A stretch of DNA of 64,000 nucleotides, taken from positions 1-64,000 of the forward strand of contig CAXTLC010000011.1 of NCBI GenBank assembly GCA_964245075.1, in the 5' to 3' direction. The position numbers and the translations under genes are program-made. The stretch's first letter is position 1. Each line of letters begins with the position of its first letter. Source of the stretch: LMUY01 sp964245075. Its GTDB lineage: Bacteria; Pseudomonadota; Alphaproteobacteria; Acetobacterales; Acetobacteraceae. Shown piece by piece: positions 34,137-42,527 of the stretch. The notes under the pieces were generated by a model. It was not told the DNA's origin. It saw only the letters and a list, made by a program, of their open reading frames with translations, and did not search any database.

Positions 34137-34846
34137 CCGGCATCGTGGACGTCCAGGCCGACAGCGCCGCCGTCGCCCGCCGGGTCGCGGAGTGGGTGAC
34201 GGAGCACGCCCTGGCCACCGAGGGCCGGTTCGCCTGGTCGCTTTCCGGTGGTTCGACGCCCAAGACGCTGTACGGCCTGCTGGCGGCCGAGCCGTTCCGC
34301 AGCCGCTTCCCGTGGGACCGCACGCACCTGTTCTTCGGCGACGAGCGCTTCGTGCCGCACGACCATCCGGACAGCAACTACCGCATGGTGCGCGAGGCGA
34401 TGCTGGCGCACGTGCCCCTTCCCCCGGCGCAGGTGCATGCCTGGCAGACGGATGGCGACCCGGAGCACGCGGCGCTGCATTATGCCGACACGCTGAAGCG
34501 GTTCTACGGCAGCGACACGCTCGACCCGGCGCGCCCGCTGTTCGACGTGATGTTCCTGGGCCTCGGCGAGGACGGCCACACGGCCTCCCTGTTTCCCGGC
34601 GTTGCCGCCTTGGAGGAACGGACTGCTTGGACCGCCGCGGTGATCGGCGCCAAGCCGGAGCCGCGGCTGAGCCTGACATACCCGGCGCTGGACAGCAGCC
34701 GCGTCGTGGCGTTCATCGCCAACGGCGAGAACAAGCGCGCGATCCTAGCCCGCGCCCTGGCCGGGGACGCCGCCCTGCCCGCCGTCCATGTCCGCCCGGC
34801 CGGGGAACTCCGCTGGTTCACCGACCGAGCCGCCGCCCCGCCATGA
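34133..34846 (+). CDS. pgl: 6-phosphogluconolactonase
   Basis: Hydrolyses the lactone made by Zwf to 6-phosphogluconate. 237 residues. Family motifs: FAWSLSGGSTPKTLYGLLA, HLFFGDERFVPHDHPDSNY (split by family as the DERxVP motif) and VMFLGLGEDGHTASLFPG. The GTG overlaps the HAD stop by 4 bases. Its own stop overlaps the rpiA ATG by 4 bases. It completes the oxidative branch together with zwf and gnd. Confidence 0.95.
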   Translation: MTGIVDVQADSAAVARRVAEWVTEHALATEGRFAWSLSGGSTPKTLYGLLAAEPFRSRFPWDRTHLFFGDERFVPHDHPDSNYRMVREAMLAHVPLPPAQVHAWQTDGDPEHAALHYADTLKRFYGSDTLDPARPLFDVMFLGLGEDGHTASLFPGVAALEERTAWTAAVIGAKPEPRLSLTYPALDSSRVVAFIANGENKRAILARALAGDAALPAVHVRPAGELRWFTDRAAAPP

Positions 34847-35547
34847 CGGGAGACCCGCAAGCCGCCCTGAAGCGCCAAGCCGCCGAAGCCGCCTCGGCGT
34901 TGGTGACCGATGGCATGATCGTCGGGCTCGGCACTGGCTCCACCGCCTACTGGGCCATCGCGGACCTGATCGCGCGGGTTCGGGACGGGTTGCGCATCAC
35001 CGCCGTGCCCACCTCCGAGCGAAGCGCGGCACAGGCCCGGGAAGGCGGGATCGAACTGGTCGAACTCGCCAGCGGGATGCGGCTGGACCTCACCATCGAC
35101 GGCGCGGATTCGGTCGCGGCCGGGTCGCTGGATCTGGTCAAGGGCCTGGGCGGCGCGCTGCTGCGGGAGAAGATGGTCGCCCAGGCGAGCAACAAGCTGT
35201 TGATCGTGGTGGATGGCAGCAAGCTGGTGGACCGCCTGGGCGCCAATGCTCCGGTGCCCGTGGAGGTGGCTCCGTTCGGCTGGCGCGCCACTGCCGGGCG
35301 CATCGAGGCCCTGGGCGCACGGCCGGTGCTGCGGCAGGGTGCTTCCGGCGCGCCGTTCCACACGGATGGCGGCAACCTGATCCTGGATTGCCACGTGGCT
35401 CCACTCGCCGACCCAGCGGCGCTCGATGCGTCCCTGCAAGCCATCGTCGGCGTGGTCGAGACGGGGCTGTTCATCGGCCGCACGGCTGCGGCGTACGTCG
35501 CGGACCCGGCAGGGGTGCGGACCCTGTTCCCAACCGGGGCGCCGTGA
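34843..35547 (+). CDS. rpiA: Ribose-5-phosphate isomerase A
   Basis: Interconverts ribulose 5-phosphate and ribose 5-phosphate. 234 residues. Motifs: MIVGLGTGSTAYWAIADL, TSERSAAQA, LTIDGADSVAAGSLDLVKGLGGALLREKM (active-site D-G-A-D and K-G-x-G-G-A-x-x-x-E-K) and FHTDGGNLILDC. Starts with ATG overlapping the pgl stop by 4 bases and ends overlapping the gntK GTG by 4. The epimerase rpe, which would complete the set, is not in this operon. Confidence 0.95.
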   Translation: MTGDPQAALKRQAAEAASALVTDGMIVGLGTGSTAYWAIADLIARVRDGLRITAVPTSERSAAQAREGGIELVELASGMRLDLTIDGADSVAAGSLDLVKGLGGALLREKMVAQASNKLLIVVDGSKLVDRLGANAPVPVEVAPFGWRATAGRIEALGARPVLRQGASGAPFHTDGGNLILDCHVAPLADPAALDASLQAIVGVVETGLFIGRTAAAYVADPAGVRTLFPTGAP

Positions 35548-36044
35548 GCCGGGTCGTAGTGGTGATGGGCGTGTCCGGCTCCGGCAAGTCCACGGTGGCC
35601 GAGCGGCTGGCCAGCGCGCTCGGCTGGATGTTCCAGGAAGGCGACAAGCTGCACCCCAAGGCGAACGTGGAGAAGATGGCCAACGGCCACGCGCTCGACG
35701 ACACCGACCGCGCGCCCTGGCTGGCGGTCGTCGCGGAATGGATCGACGTGCGGTTGCACACGGGGCAGAACGGCATCATCACCTGTTCCGCGCTGAAGCG
35801 GACCTACCGCGAGCAGCTCGGCAACGGCAAACCCGGCGTGCAGATCGTCTATCTGCACGGGGACCGCGCCACGCTGGACGCCCACGTCGGCGGCCGTCAC
35901 CACGAGTTCATGCCGCCCGCCCTGCTCGACAGCCAGTTGGCCACCCTGGAAGAGCCAGCTGCGGACGAGCGCGTCATCGAGGTGGACGTCGGCGGCACGG
36001 TGGAGCACACGGTGGCGGAAGTGATCCGGCGCTTGGACGTGTAG
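35544..36044 (+). CDS. gntK: Gluconokinase
   Basis: Small P-loop kinase phosphorylating gluconate to 6-phosphogluconate, which Gnd then consumes. 166 residues. Walker A VMGVSGSGKSTVAERLA, then FQEGDKLHPKANVEKMANGHALDD (GntK-specific, split), DRAPWL, CSALKRTYREQL and HHEFMPPALLDSQLATLE. GTG start overlaps rpiA by 4 bases. It is the last gene of the operon and ends one base before the convergent HIT-family gene. Acetic acid bacteria often make gluconate outside the cytoplasm, so a kinase here fits. Confidence 0.94.
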   Translation: MSRVVVVMGVSGSGKSTVAERLASALGWMFQEGDKLHPKANVEKMANGHALDDTDRAPWLAVVAEWIDVRLHTGQNGIITCSALKRTYREQLGNGKPGVQIVYLHGDRATLDAHVGGRHHEFMPPALLDSQLATLEEPAADERVIEVDVGGTVEHTVAEVIRRLDV

Positions 36045-36434
36045 TCAGCCTTCCCGCATCTGCACCATGCGCCCGGACAGCGCCTGGCCGCCGAACAGGT
36101 GAACGTGGAGGTGCGGCACCTCCTGCCCGCCATGCCCGCCCATGTTGGTCAGCGCGCGATATCCCGGCTCTTCCAGCCCGAGCTGCCGCGCCACCGTTCC
36201 CACCGCGCGGAAGAACCCCGAGATCTCCGCGTCCGTCGCCTCCCGGGTGAAGTCCGCGAGCGAGACGTAACGGCCGCGCGGGATCACCAGCACGTGCACC
36301 GGCGCTTGCGGCGCGATGTCGTGGAACGCCACTGCCCACTCGTCCTCGTACACCCGGCTGGACGGGATCTCTCCCCGCAGCAGCCGGGCGAAGATGTTGC
36401 CGTCGTCATAAGGGCCGAGGCCGTTCACCGGCAT
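36045..36434 (-). CDS. HIT-domain protein (HinT type)
   Basis: 129-residue histidine-triad nucleotide-binding protein, expected to hydrolyse purine nucleoside phosphoramidates. N-terminal IFARLLRGEIPSSRVYEDEW, VLVIPRGRYVSL, and the triad HLHVHLFGGQAL near the C-terminus. The ATG giving MPVNGLGPYDD is chosen; a longer upstream frame runs into hisE. HinT-like genes commonly follow hisE/hisF in alphaproteobacteria. It abuts the end of gntK. Confidence 0.93.
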   Translation of the reverse strand: MPVNGLGPYDDGNIFARLLRGEIPSSRVYEDEWAVAFHDIAPQAPVHVLVIPRGRYVSLADFTREATDAEISGFFRAVGTVARQLGLEEPGYRALTNMGGHGGQEVPHLHVHLFGGQALSGRMVQMREG

Positions 36435-36450
36435 GGTCGGACGCTCCGTG

Positions 36451-36867
36451 TCAGGGGATCTTGCTCGTGCGCAGGCCTGCCGGCGGCGCAACCCGGCGGG
36501 CGGCCTTCTCGGCCAAGCCGGACACGCCTTCGCGCTGCTCCAGCTCGGCCCAAACCATCTCGGGGGACACGCCGGTCGCAACCCACATCACGAGCAGATG
36601 GTAGAGCACGTCGGCGCTCTCGGCCACCAGCGCCTCCGGGTTGCCGGCGACGGTTTCGATCAAGCACTCGACCGCCTCCTCGCCGAACTTCTGCGCCACC
36701 TTGGCGCGGCCGCGGCCCAGCAGCCGGGCGGAGTGGCTGACGGCCGGGCTGGCCGTGCGGCGTTGCAGGATCACGGCCCACAGCCGGTCCAGCACCTCGG
36801 CGCGGGAACCGGGCACGCCGTTGCGGGGCTTCTTGGCCTTGACCGTCTTCTTGACCGGCTTCGCCAT
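36451..36867 (-). CDS. hisE: Phosphoribosyl-ATP pyrophosphatase
   Basis: Second step of histidine synthesis, an all-alpha MazG-like fold. 138 residues. The metal-binding pattern KVAQKFGEEAVECLIE and ESADVLYHLLVMW is conserved. A basic extension of about 20 residues (MAKPVKKTVKAKKPRNG) precedes the fold and is longer than usual; an internal GTG start is possible but the ATG overlaps the hisF stop by 1 base, the typical coupled arrangement. No fused HisI domain. Confidence 0.92.
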   Translation of the reverse strand: MAKPVKKTVKAKKPRNGVPGSRAEVLDRLWAVILQRRTASPAVSHSARLLGRGRAKVAQKFGEEAVECLIETVAGNPEALVAESADVLYHLLVMWVATGVSPEMVWAELEQREGVSGLAEKAARRVAPPAGLRTSKIP

Positions 36868-37637
36868 CAGGCTGCCTCCCGGGGCTGGCGCACGGGCAAT
36901 CCGGCGGCGTGCAGCGCCGCCTTCACCTGCGGGATGGTGAAGGTCCCGAAATGGAACACGGACGCCGCCAGCAGCCCGGTAGCACCCGATTGGGCGCCCT
37001 CGACGAAATGCTGCAAGCCGCCGACGCCGCCGCTGGCCACCACCGGCACCCGCACGGCGGCGCAGACGGCGCGCAGCAGCGCCGTGTCGAAGCCGGCGCC
37101 GGTGCCGTCACGGTCCATGCTGGTCAGCAGGATCTCGCCTGCGCCGAGGCTGGCCGCCTCGGCGCACCACGCCACCGCATCCCGGCCCGTCGGCTGACGT
37201 CCGCCATGGGTGAAGACCTCCCAGCGTCCTGGCCCCGCGGCGCGCGCGTCCACCGCGACGACCACGCACTGGCTACCGAACTTCTCGGCCGCTTCGGCCA
37301 CCAGGGCCGGCCGGGCCAGGGCGGCGGAGTTCATGCTGCACTTGTCCGCCCCCGCCAGCAGCAGCCGCCGCATGTCCCCGGTGGAGCGCACGCCGCCGCC
37401 CACCGTGAGCGGCAGGAACACGCGCGCGGCGGTGCGGCTGACGACGTCGTAGATGGTGTCCCGGTTCTCGTGGCTTGCCGTGATGTCCAGGAACGTCAAC
37501 TCATCCGCGCCGGCGGCATCGTACACCGCGGCCTGCTCCACCGGGTCCCCGGCGTCCCGCAGGGCGACGAAGTTCACCCCCTTGACCACTCGGCCGTCCT
37601 TCACGTCCAGGCACGGGATCACACGCAATTTCAACAT
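36867..37637 (-). CDS. hisF: Imidazole glycerol phosphate synthase subunit HisF
   Basis: Cyclase half of the HisH-HisF complex, forming imidazole glycerol phosphate and AICAR. 256 residues. The (beta/alpha)8 landmarks are IPCLDVKDGRVVKGVNF with catalytic Asp near residue 11, LPLTVGGGVRS, the second catalytic Asp in LTSMDRDGTGAGFD, and VVASGGVGGLQHF. The ATG giving MLKLRVIPCLD is the family start; 7 codons upstream in frame are not conserved. hisH and hisA are not in the window. Confidence 0.96.
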   Translation of the reverse strand: MLKLRVIPCLDVKDGRVVKGVNFVALRDAGDPVEQAAVYDAAGADELTFLDITASHENRDTIYDVVSRTAARVFLPLTVGGGVRSTGDMRRLLLAGADKCSMNSAALARPALVAEAAEKFGSQCVVVAVDARAAGPGRWEVFTHGGRQPTGRDAVAWCAEAASLGAGEILLTSMDRDGTGAGFDTALLRAVCAAVRVPVVASGGVGGLQHFVEGAQSGATGLLAASVFHFGTFTIPQVKAALHAAGLPVRQPREAA

Positions 37638-37673
37638 CAGATCGTTGTGATATCCCAAGCCCGGCGGCGCAAG

Positions 37674-38387
37674 TCAGAGCAGCACCTCGCCGGCCACGAT
37701 CGCCGTGCGCCCGTGCGCCCCGTCCAGCAGCAACGCCCCGTCCGGCCCCAGGCCGGCGAACCGTCCCGCCAACCCCGAGCGCATCCGGACCGGCGCGCCG
37801 AGCGCCGGGCCGCGAGCCAGCCAGCGTGCCAGCACGGGGGCGAAGCCGTGTGCCTGCCAATCCGCCCAGCCCTCCGCCAGCCGGTGGAGCACGGCGTGGA
37901 GCAGCGCGTCCGGTTCGGCGTCGCAGCCCAGCGCGGCCAGGCTGGTGACCGGGTAAGGCATGCCGGGCGGGCTGTGCCTGACGTTGGCGCCGACACCGGC
38001 CAGGACCGCGCCGTCTTCCAGCCGTTCCAGCAGGATGCCAGCCAGCTTGGCCCCGCCGCGCAGGACGTCGTTGGGCCACTTGAGCGCGGTTTGCGGCCCA
38101 GCCAGCGCGTCCACCGCCTCGGCCACGGCCACGGCGGTGACGAAGCCCAGTTCCGGCGCCAGCCGTGCCTCCCCCCCAGGGCGGAGCACCACCGTCAGAT
38201 GCAGGTTGCCCGGCGGGCTGGCCCACCTGTGCCCGCCACGGCCCCGCCCGGCCTGTTGCACCCTCGCCACAACAGCCGTTCCGTGCGGCGCGCCCTGGTC
38301 TGCCAGGGTCCGCGCCTCATCCATGGTGGAGGCAACGGCGTCAAAGCGGTGGATCGTCGGGGCGGCTGCACTCACGGCAGGAATCAT
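37674..38387 (-). CDS. birA: Biotin-[acetyl-CoA-carboxylase] ligase (no DNA-binding domain)
   Basis: Attaches biotin to carboxyl carrier domains, such as that of MccA at 55312-57294. 237 residues. Catalytic motifs: STMDEARTLAD, the biotinyl-AMP loop QQAGRGRGGHRWASPPGNLH (canonical GRGRRGR), LKWPNDVL and KLAGILLE, and a short C-terminal SH3-like part. It starts directly with the catalytic domain, so it is a class I ligase without the BirA repressor helix-turn-helix. It lies 36 bases upstream of hisF on the same strand, rather than beside respiratory complex I genes where it often sits in alphaproteobacteria. Confidence 0.92.
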   Translation of the reverse strand: MIPAVSAAAPTIHRFDAVASTMDEARTLADQGAPHGTAVVARVQQAGRGRGGHRWASPPGNLHLTVVLRPGGEARLAPELGFVTAVAVAEAVDALAGPQTALKWPNDVLRGGAKLAGILLERLEDGAVLAGVGANVRHSPPGMPYPVTSLAALGCDAEPDALLHAVLHRLAEGWADWQAHGFAPVLARWLARGPALGAPVRMRSGLAGRFAGLGPDGALLLDGAHGRTAIVAGEVLL

Positions 38388-38500
38388 CCGCTCCGGTCGG
38401 GAAGCGGCACTGTACGCCGCGGGGACCGCCGGTTCAACGGGAGTCGCAGGTGGCAGGAAATGCGTTAGAAGATCGCCCGATCATCATGATGGAGGCCGCC

Positions 38501-39100
38501 GTGAACGGGACCGAGTGGGTCGACGAGTTTCTCCGCGAGTCGGTGTCCGCCATGCAGGGGCTTGCTGCGGACGATCTGCGGACGGTGATGGCGGCGATGG
38601 CGCGGCGGATCACGGATGCGCTCCGAGCGGGCAACAAGCTGCTGATCGCCGGCAACGGGGGCAGCGCCGGGGACTCGGCGCACATCGCGGCGGAATTCAT
38701 CTCCCGCTTCATGTTCAACCGCGTCCCCCTCGCCGCCATCGCGCTGACGACGGACACGTCCGTGCTGACCGCGATCGGCAACGACTACGGCTTTGCCAAC
38801 GTGTTCGAGCGGCAATTGCGCGCGATCGGCAAGCCGGGTGACGTGTTCCTGGGCATCTCCACCTCCGGCCGCTCGCCGAACATCCTGGGTGCGATCGCGG
38901 CGGCGCGGGAAGGCGGGATGACGACCCTGGCGTTCTGCGGCGCCAACCCGGCAGGGATGGCGGAGGCGGACCTGGTGCTTGCCGCGCCGTCCACCCGCAC
39001 GGCCATCATCCAGCAGGTCTACCTCACCGCGGCGCACGTGATCTGCGCCACGGTGGAACAGGCGATGTTCCCGGAGCAGGCCGCAGCCTCCCTCCGCTGA
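38501..39100 (+). CDS. gmhA: SIS-domain phosphoheptose isomerase (GmhA type)
   Basis: Sugar isomerase expected to turn sedoheptulose 7-phosphate into glycero-manno-heptose 7-phosphate for lipopolysaccharide core. The sugar-phosphate site GNGGSAGDSAHIAAEFISRF and LGISTSGRSPNILGAI fit GmhA/DiaA. The substrate is a pentose-phosphate intermediate of the nearby operon. I prefer the GTG at 38501 because GGAGG lies 5 bases before it, giving 199 residues; two ATGs 12 and 15 bases upstream are alternatives. Divergent from birA. DiaA, a replication initiator partner with the same fold, is a less likely reading. Confidence 0.85.
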   Translation: MNGTEWVDEFLRESVSAMQGLAADDLRTVMAAMARRITDALRAGNKLLIAGNGGSAGDSAHIAAEFISRFMFNRVPLAAIALTTDTSVLTAIGNDYGFANVFERQLRAIGKPGDVFLGISTSGRSPNILGAIAAAREGGMTTLAFCGANPAGMAEADLVLAAPSTRTAIIQQVYLTAAHVICATVEQAMFPEQAAASLR

Positions 39101-39103
39101 GGC

Positions 39104-40486
39104 TTATTCCGCGGGCCCGGCGTGGGCGATGCGCCAGATCGTGCCGTTGCCATCCTCGCTCACCAGCAGCGCGCCGTCATGCGCCACCGCCACCCCGACC
39201 GGCCGGCCCCAGACGCTGTCGTCGCTGCGGACGAAGCCGGTCAGGAAATCCTCGTACTCACCCGTCGGCGCGCCGTCATGCAGCCGCACGCGGACGACCT
39301 TGTAGCCGGTGCGCTTGGCGCGGTTCCAGGAGCCGTGCAGGGCCACGAAGGCGTCCCCGCCGTATTGCGCCGGGAACGCGGCTGGGCCGTGGGCGGCCAG
39401 CGGATAGAAGCTCACCTGCAATGGCGCCGAGTGCGGCTGCAGCAGGACATCCGGCACCGTCGCCCGGCCAGCAAGGTCCGGGCGCTCGCCGGCGTGACGC
39501 GGGTCCTCGTGGCTGCCGATGTAGTACCAGGGCCAGCCGTAGAACCCGCCTTCCCGCACCCGCGTGACGTAGTCCGGCGGCAGGTTGTCGCCCAGCCCGT
39601 CGCGCTCGTTGGTGGCGCACCACAGGTCCCCGCTTGCCGGCTGCACGCCCAGGCCGACGCAATTGCGGATGCCGGTGGCGAACGCTTGGCGGTTGCCCCC
39701 GTCCGGGTCGAACGCCAGCACGTCCGCCCGCGCGGCCTCGTCGCCCCAGGCCGCGCCCAGCCCGTGTTGCGCCTGCCAAGGCCCGACCTGCTCCAGGCTC
39801 CATCGGGGCAGCCCCTGCGCGACGTTGGAGGCGGACCCGACCGACACGAACATCCGGCGGCCGTCCGGGCTGAACTGCACGTCCCGCGTCGAGTGCCCGC
39901 CGTCGCCCGGCGATATCTGCGGCACGACCGTTTCCGGCCGCCCGCTCGCGCGCATGTCCCCGGCGCGGTAGGGGAAGCGGACCACCGTGTTGTTGCTGGC
40001 CACGTAAACCCAGCGCGGGTCGGGACCGGGCGGAAAGAACGCGACGCCGAACGGGCCGTCCAGACCGCTGGCGAACACCTCGCTGCGCTCGGGCTGGGCC
40101 GCGCCATCCACGGCGCGGAGGACACGGACGCGGCCGGCGCCGGTCTCGGCCACGAAGACATCGCCGTTGGGCGCGACCCGGATCAGGCGGGGACCGTCCA
40201 GCCCCCCGGCGAACCGCGCGACGGTGAAGCCTGCCGGGACCACCGGCAGCGCGCCGGCTGGAGCCTCGTCCACCGAGGGGGCGTTGCCCGCAGACCGGCT
40301 CGCATAGGGCGGCGGCAGGTCCGCCGCCGTGATCCGCCGCTGCACGCCGGGCGCGTCCCCGCGCCAGTCACCGTAGGCCGCGGCGCCCGTCAGCACGCCT
40401 GCCGGGGCTTGCGCCCGGCTCGGCTGGCAAAAGAGCAACATGCTTGTGCAGATAATTGATCCGCGCGCGATACGATATTGCAGCAC
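39104..40486 (-). CDS. PQQ-dependent sugar dehydrogenase (sorbosone/soluble glucose dehydrogenase type)
   Basis: Exported beta-propeller quinoprotein of about 460 residues. A signal peptide ends near CQPSRAQA. Family landmarks are GLDGPRLIRVAPNGDVFVAE, FASGLDGPFGVAF, ISPGDGGHSTRDVQF, FATGIRNCVGLGVQP, GWPWYYIGSHEDPRH and FVALHGSWNRAKRTGYKVVRV. PQQ dehydrogenases oxidize sugars in the periplasm, typical of acetic acid bacteria. The exact substrate is not determined. The start could be the later ATG (40441), but the first gives a better signal sequence. Convergent with gmhA (3-base gap) and divergent from the cyclase gene. Confidence 0.85.
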   Translation of the reverse strand: MLQYRIARGSIICTSMLLFCQPSRAQAPAGVLTGAAAYGDWRGDAPGVQRRITAADLPPPYASRSAGNAPSVDEAPAGALPVVPAGFTVARFAGGLDGPRLIRVAPNGDVFVAETGAGRVRVLRAVDGAAQPERSEVFASGLDGPFGVAFFPPGPDPRWVYVASNNTVVRFPYRAGDMRASGRPETVVPQISPGDGGHSTRDVQFSPDGRRMFVSVGSASNVAQGLPRWSLEQVGPWQAQHGLGAAWGDEAARADVLAFDPDGGNRQAFATGIRNCVGLGVQPASGDLWCATNERDGLGDNLPPDYVTRVREGGFYGWPWYYIGSHEDPRHAGERPDLAGRATVPDVLLQPHSAPLQVSFYPLAAHGPAAFPAQYGGDAFVALHGSWNRAKRTGYKVVRVRLHDGAPTGEYEDFLTGFVRSDDSVWGRPVGVAVAHDGALLVSEDGNGTIWRIAHAGPAE

Positions 40487-40651
40487 CGGCGTTTTTCCCT
40501 TCTACTCGAAGACTCGGTGAGAGTTCTAATCGTTACGATATCGGACCTGGCCTTGCTTCCACCGCGCATGGTGGTTGCCAACCCGGCCATTTGCCTTGGC
40601 TTAACCGTTTGCAGGTAGAGGCTCATTCTCCTGGGCCAAAAGAGGCGACAC

Positions 40652-42481
40652 ATGAGGCGGGCTTACGACAAGACGTGGCGCTTGCTCCGGTTTCACCTCA
40701 TCGCGAAACAAGCGACTCGATTGTTGCTTCTCAGCACTCTCACGGTGGGCTTCATAGCGATGATGGTGGCCACCTCCATCATCGGGTTTGCGTTCAGCAA
40801 CCATCACGAAGCGCAACTGTCCGAATACCGGCTTGTCACCCGCAACATACGCATTCTGCAACAAGCGCTGATCGATGCCGAAACCGGGGTTCGCGGGTTC
40901 CTCCTCGCGGACCGGGTCGAGTACCTGGAGCCTTATTTCAGTGGTTTGACGGTGGTTACCGAGTGCGGCCCCGGGCTCCTGCCGCAGATCGACGACTACT
41001 CGGCCCAGTCAAGCGGGTCCGGTGAGCCGCACGCGGTCAGCCGCCGCATCTCGGAGCTGCGCCGGATATGGACGGACGTCGTCGAACTGACGGAGAACCA
41101 TGCGGCTGTGGCCGCGGAGCAGATGCTGGTGGAACGCCAGGAAAAGCGGGTGATGGACGAACTGCGCAGCTTTCTTGGCACATACACGGAATTCCGCAGC
41201 CAAGAAGCTCTCAAGGCCGACGCCGTGCTCGCAAGGCAGCGGAACCTTCTTCTCGGCATCGACCTCAGCGGCGCCTTGATCGCGATCATCGCGGTGAGCT
41301 ACGCCTTCCGGCGCAGCGTGCTCGAGATCCGGCGCCGCGAGGCAGCCATTGCCGGGAGCGAGCAGACCAGCCAGCGCGTGCAGCGGCTGTTCGCCATGAC
41401 CAGCATGCTGCAAAGCGCGCCCGACCGGGAGGACGCCAACGAGGTGCTCCGTGCGACGGCCGTCCATCTGCTTCCCGGTTTCAGCGGCCTGCTCTACGTG
41501 TTCAACAACTCCCAGGACCGGCTCATCCTATCGACGGCTTGGGGGCCGGGTGCCGCCGACCCGGTGACGGACCACATCGCTCCCCCGACTTGCTGGGCGA
41601 TGAAGCGGGGCAAGCCGCACCTGAATATCCCCGCCGAGGACGCGTTGCGTTGCCAGCACCACCTCGATGACGGCACGGCCTCGCTGGAGATACCCATGGC
41701 CGCTTGCGGCCAGGTCTATGGCCTGCTCGTGATCGGCACTGCAAACCAGGGAGCCGTGGCGGCGCTGCAGGAGATCCAGCCGATCGCGATGGCGCTTGCC
41801 GACGCCATGTCCCTCGCTTTGTCGGGCATGGCCCTGCGCGACCAGTTGCGCAACCAGGCGATCCGCGACCCGCTGACGGGGCTCTACAACCGGCGATTCC
41901 TGGACGAAACGCTGGACCGGCTCGGGCTCGACGCACGGCGCCGCAAGGCCCCGCTCGCCGCCATCATGATCGACCTTGACCACTTCAAGCGGTTGAATGA
42001 CCAGCACGGCCACGCAACCGGCGACGCGGTGCTTCGTGGCGTTGCCGCGGCAATCACCGCCGGGTTGCGCGCGACCGACATCGCCTGCCGCTACGGCGGG
42101 GAGGAGCTGGCGGTGCTGCTGCCGGATTGCCCGTTGGACATGGCGGTGGCCAAGGCGGAGCAACTGCGGGTGAGCATCGCGGAGATCAGGCCGGGGCCGA
42201 GCGGCGTGACCGTCACGGCGTCGCTGGGAGTTGCCACGATCCCGGATACCAGCGCCACATCGGCCGGATTGCTGGCCAGTGCCGACGCTGCGCTGTACCA
42301 GGCGAAGCAGAAAGGCAGAAACTGCGTCGTGCAAGCGAAGCCTCAGCCGCCGTCTCCCGATGGACCTCGGGAGGCGCCGGGCCCCGTCCTGGCCTGGCCG
42401 CCTCGCCTGCCCGCTCAGCAGCATCCGACGCACGGGATCGCCGGCCAGAATTGCCATGCGGAGACAGAGCGGGGAAGCTGA
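40652..42481 (+). CDS. CHASE3-GAF-GGDEF diguanylate cyclase
   Basis: 609 residues. Transmembrane helix at about 22-48, a periplasmic CHASE3 domain (IDAETGVRGFLLADRVEYLE), second helix near 205-220, then a GAF-like domain (FSGLLYVFNNSQDRLILS to YGLLVIGTANQG) and a GGDEF domain. The active site reads GGEEL (residues 482-486), a functional variant, and the inhibitory RxxD site (RATD, 473-476) is present, so it likely makes cyclic di-GMP under product control. The last 50 residues are a Pro-rich tail with no known fold. Its CHASE3 sensor resembles that of the kinase at 23129-24610. Confidence 0.93.
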   Translation: MRRAYDKTWRLLRFHLIAKQATRLLLLSTLTVGFIAMMVATSIIGFAFSNHHEAQLSEYRLVTRNIRILQQALIDAETGVRGFLLADRVEYLEPYFSGLTVVTECGPGLLPQIDDYSAQSSGSGEPHAVSRRISELRRIWTDVVELTENHAAVAAEQMLVERQEKRVMDELRSFLGTYTEFRSQEALKADAVLARQRNLLLGIDLSGALIAIIAVSYAFRRSVLEIRRREAAIAGSEQTSQRVQRLFAMTSMLQSAPDREDANEVLRATAVHLLPGFSGLLYVFNNSQDRLILSTAWGPGAADPVTDHIAPPTCWAMKRGKPHLNIPAEDALRCQHHLDDGTASLEIPMAACGQVYGLLVIGTANQGAVAALQEIQPIAMALADAMSLALSGMALRDQLRNQAIRDPLTGLYNRRFLDETLDRLGLDARRRKAPLAAIMIDLDHFKRLNDQHGHATGDAVLRGVAAAITAGLRATDIACRYGGEELAVLLPDCPLDMAVAKAEQLRVSIAEIRPGPSGVTVTASLGVATIPDTSATSAGLLASADAALYQAKQKGRNCVVQAKPQPPSPDGPREAPGPVLAWPPRLPAQQHPTHGIAGQNCHAETERGS

Positions 42482-42527
42482 CTGCCCGGCGTGCAGCCAA
42501 CCTCGCAAGCAGACGCCGGCGACGCGT

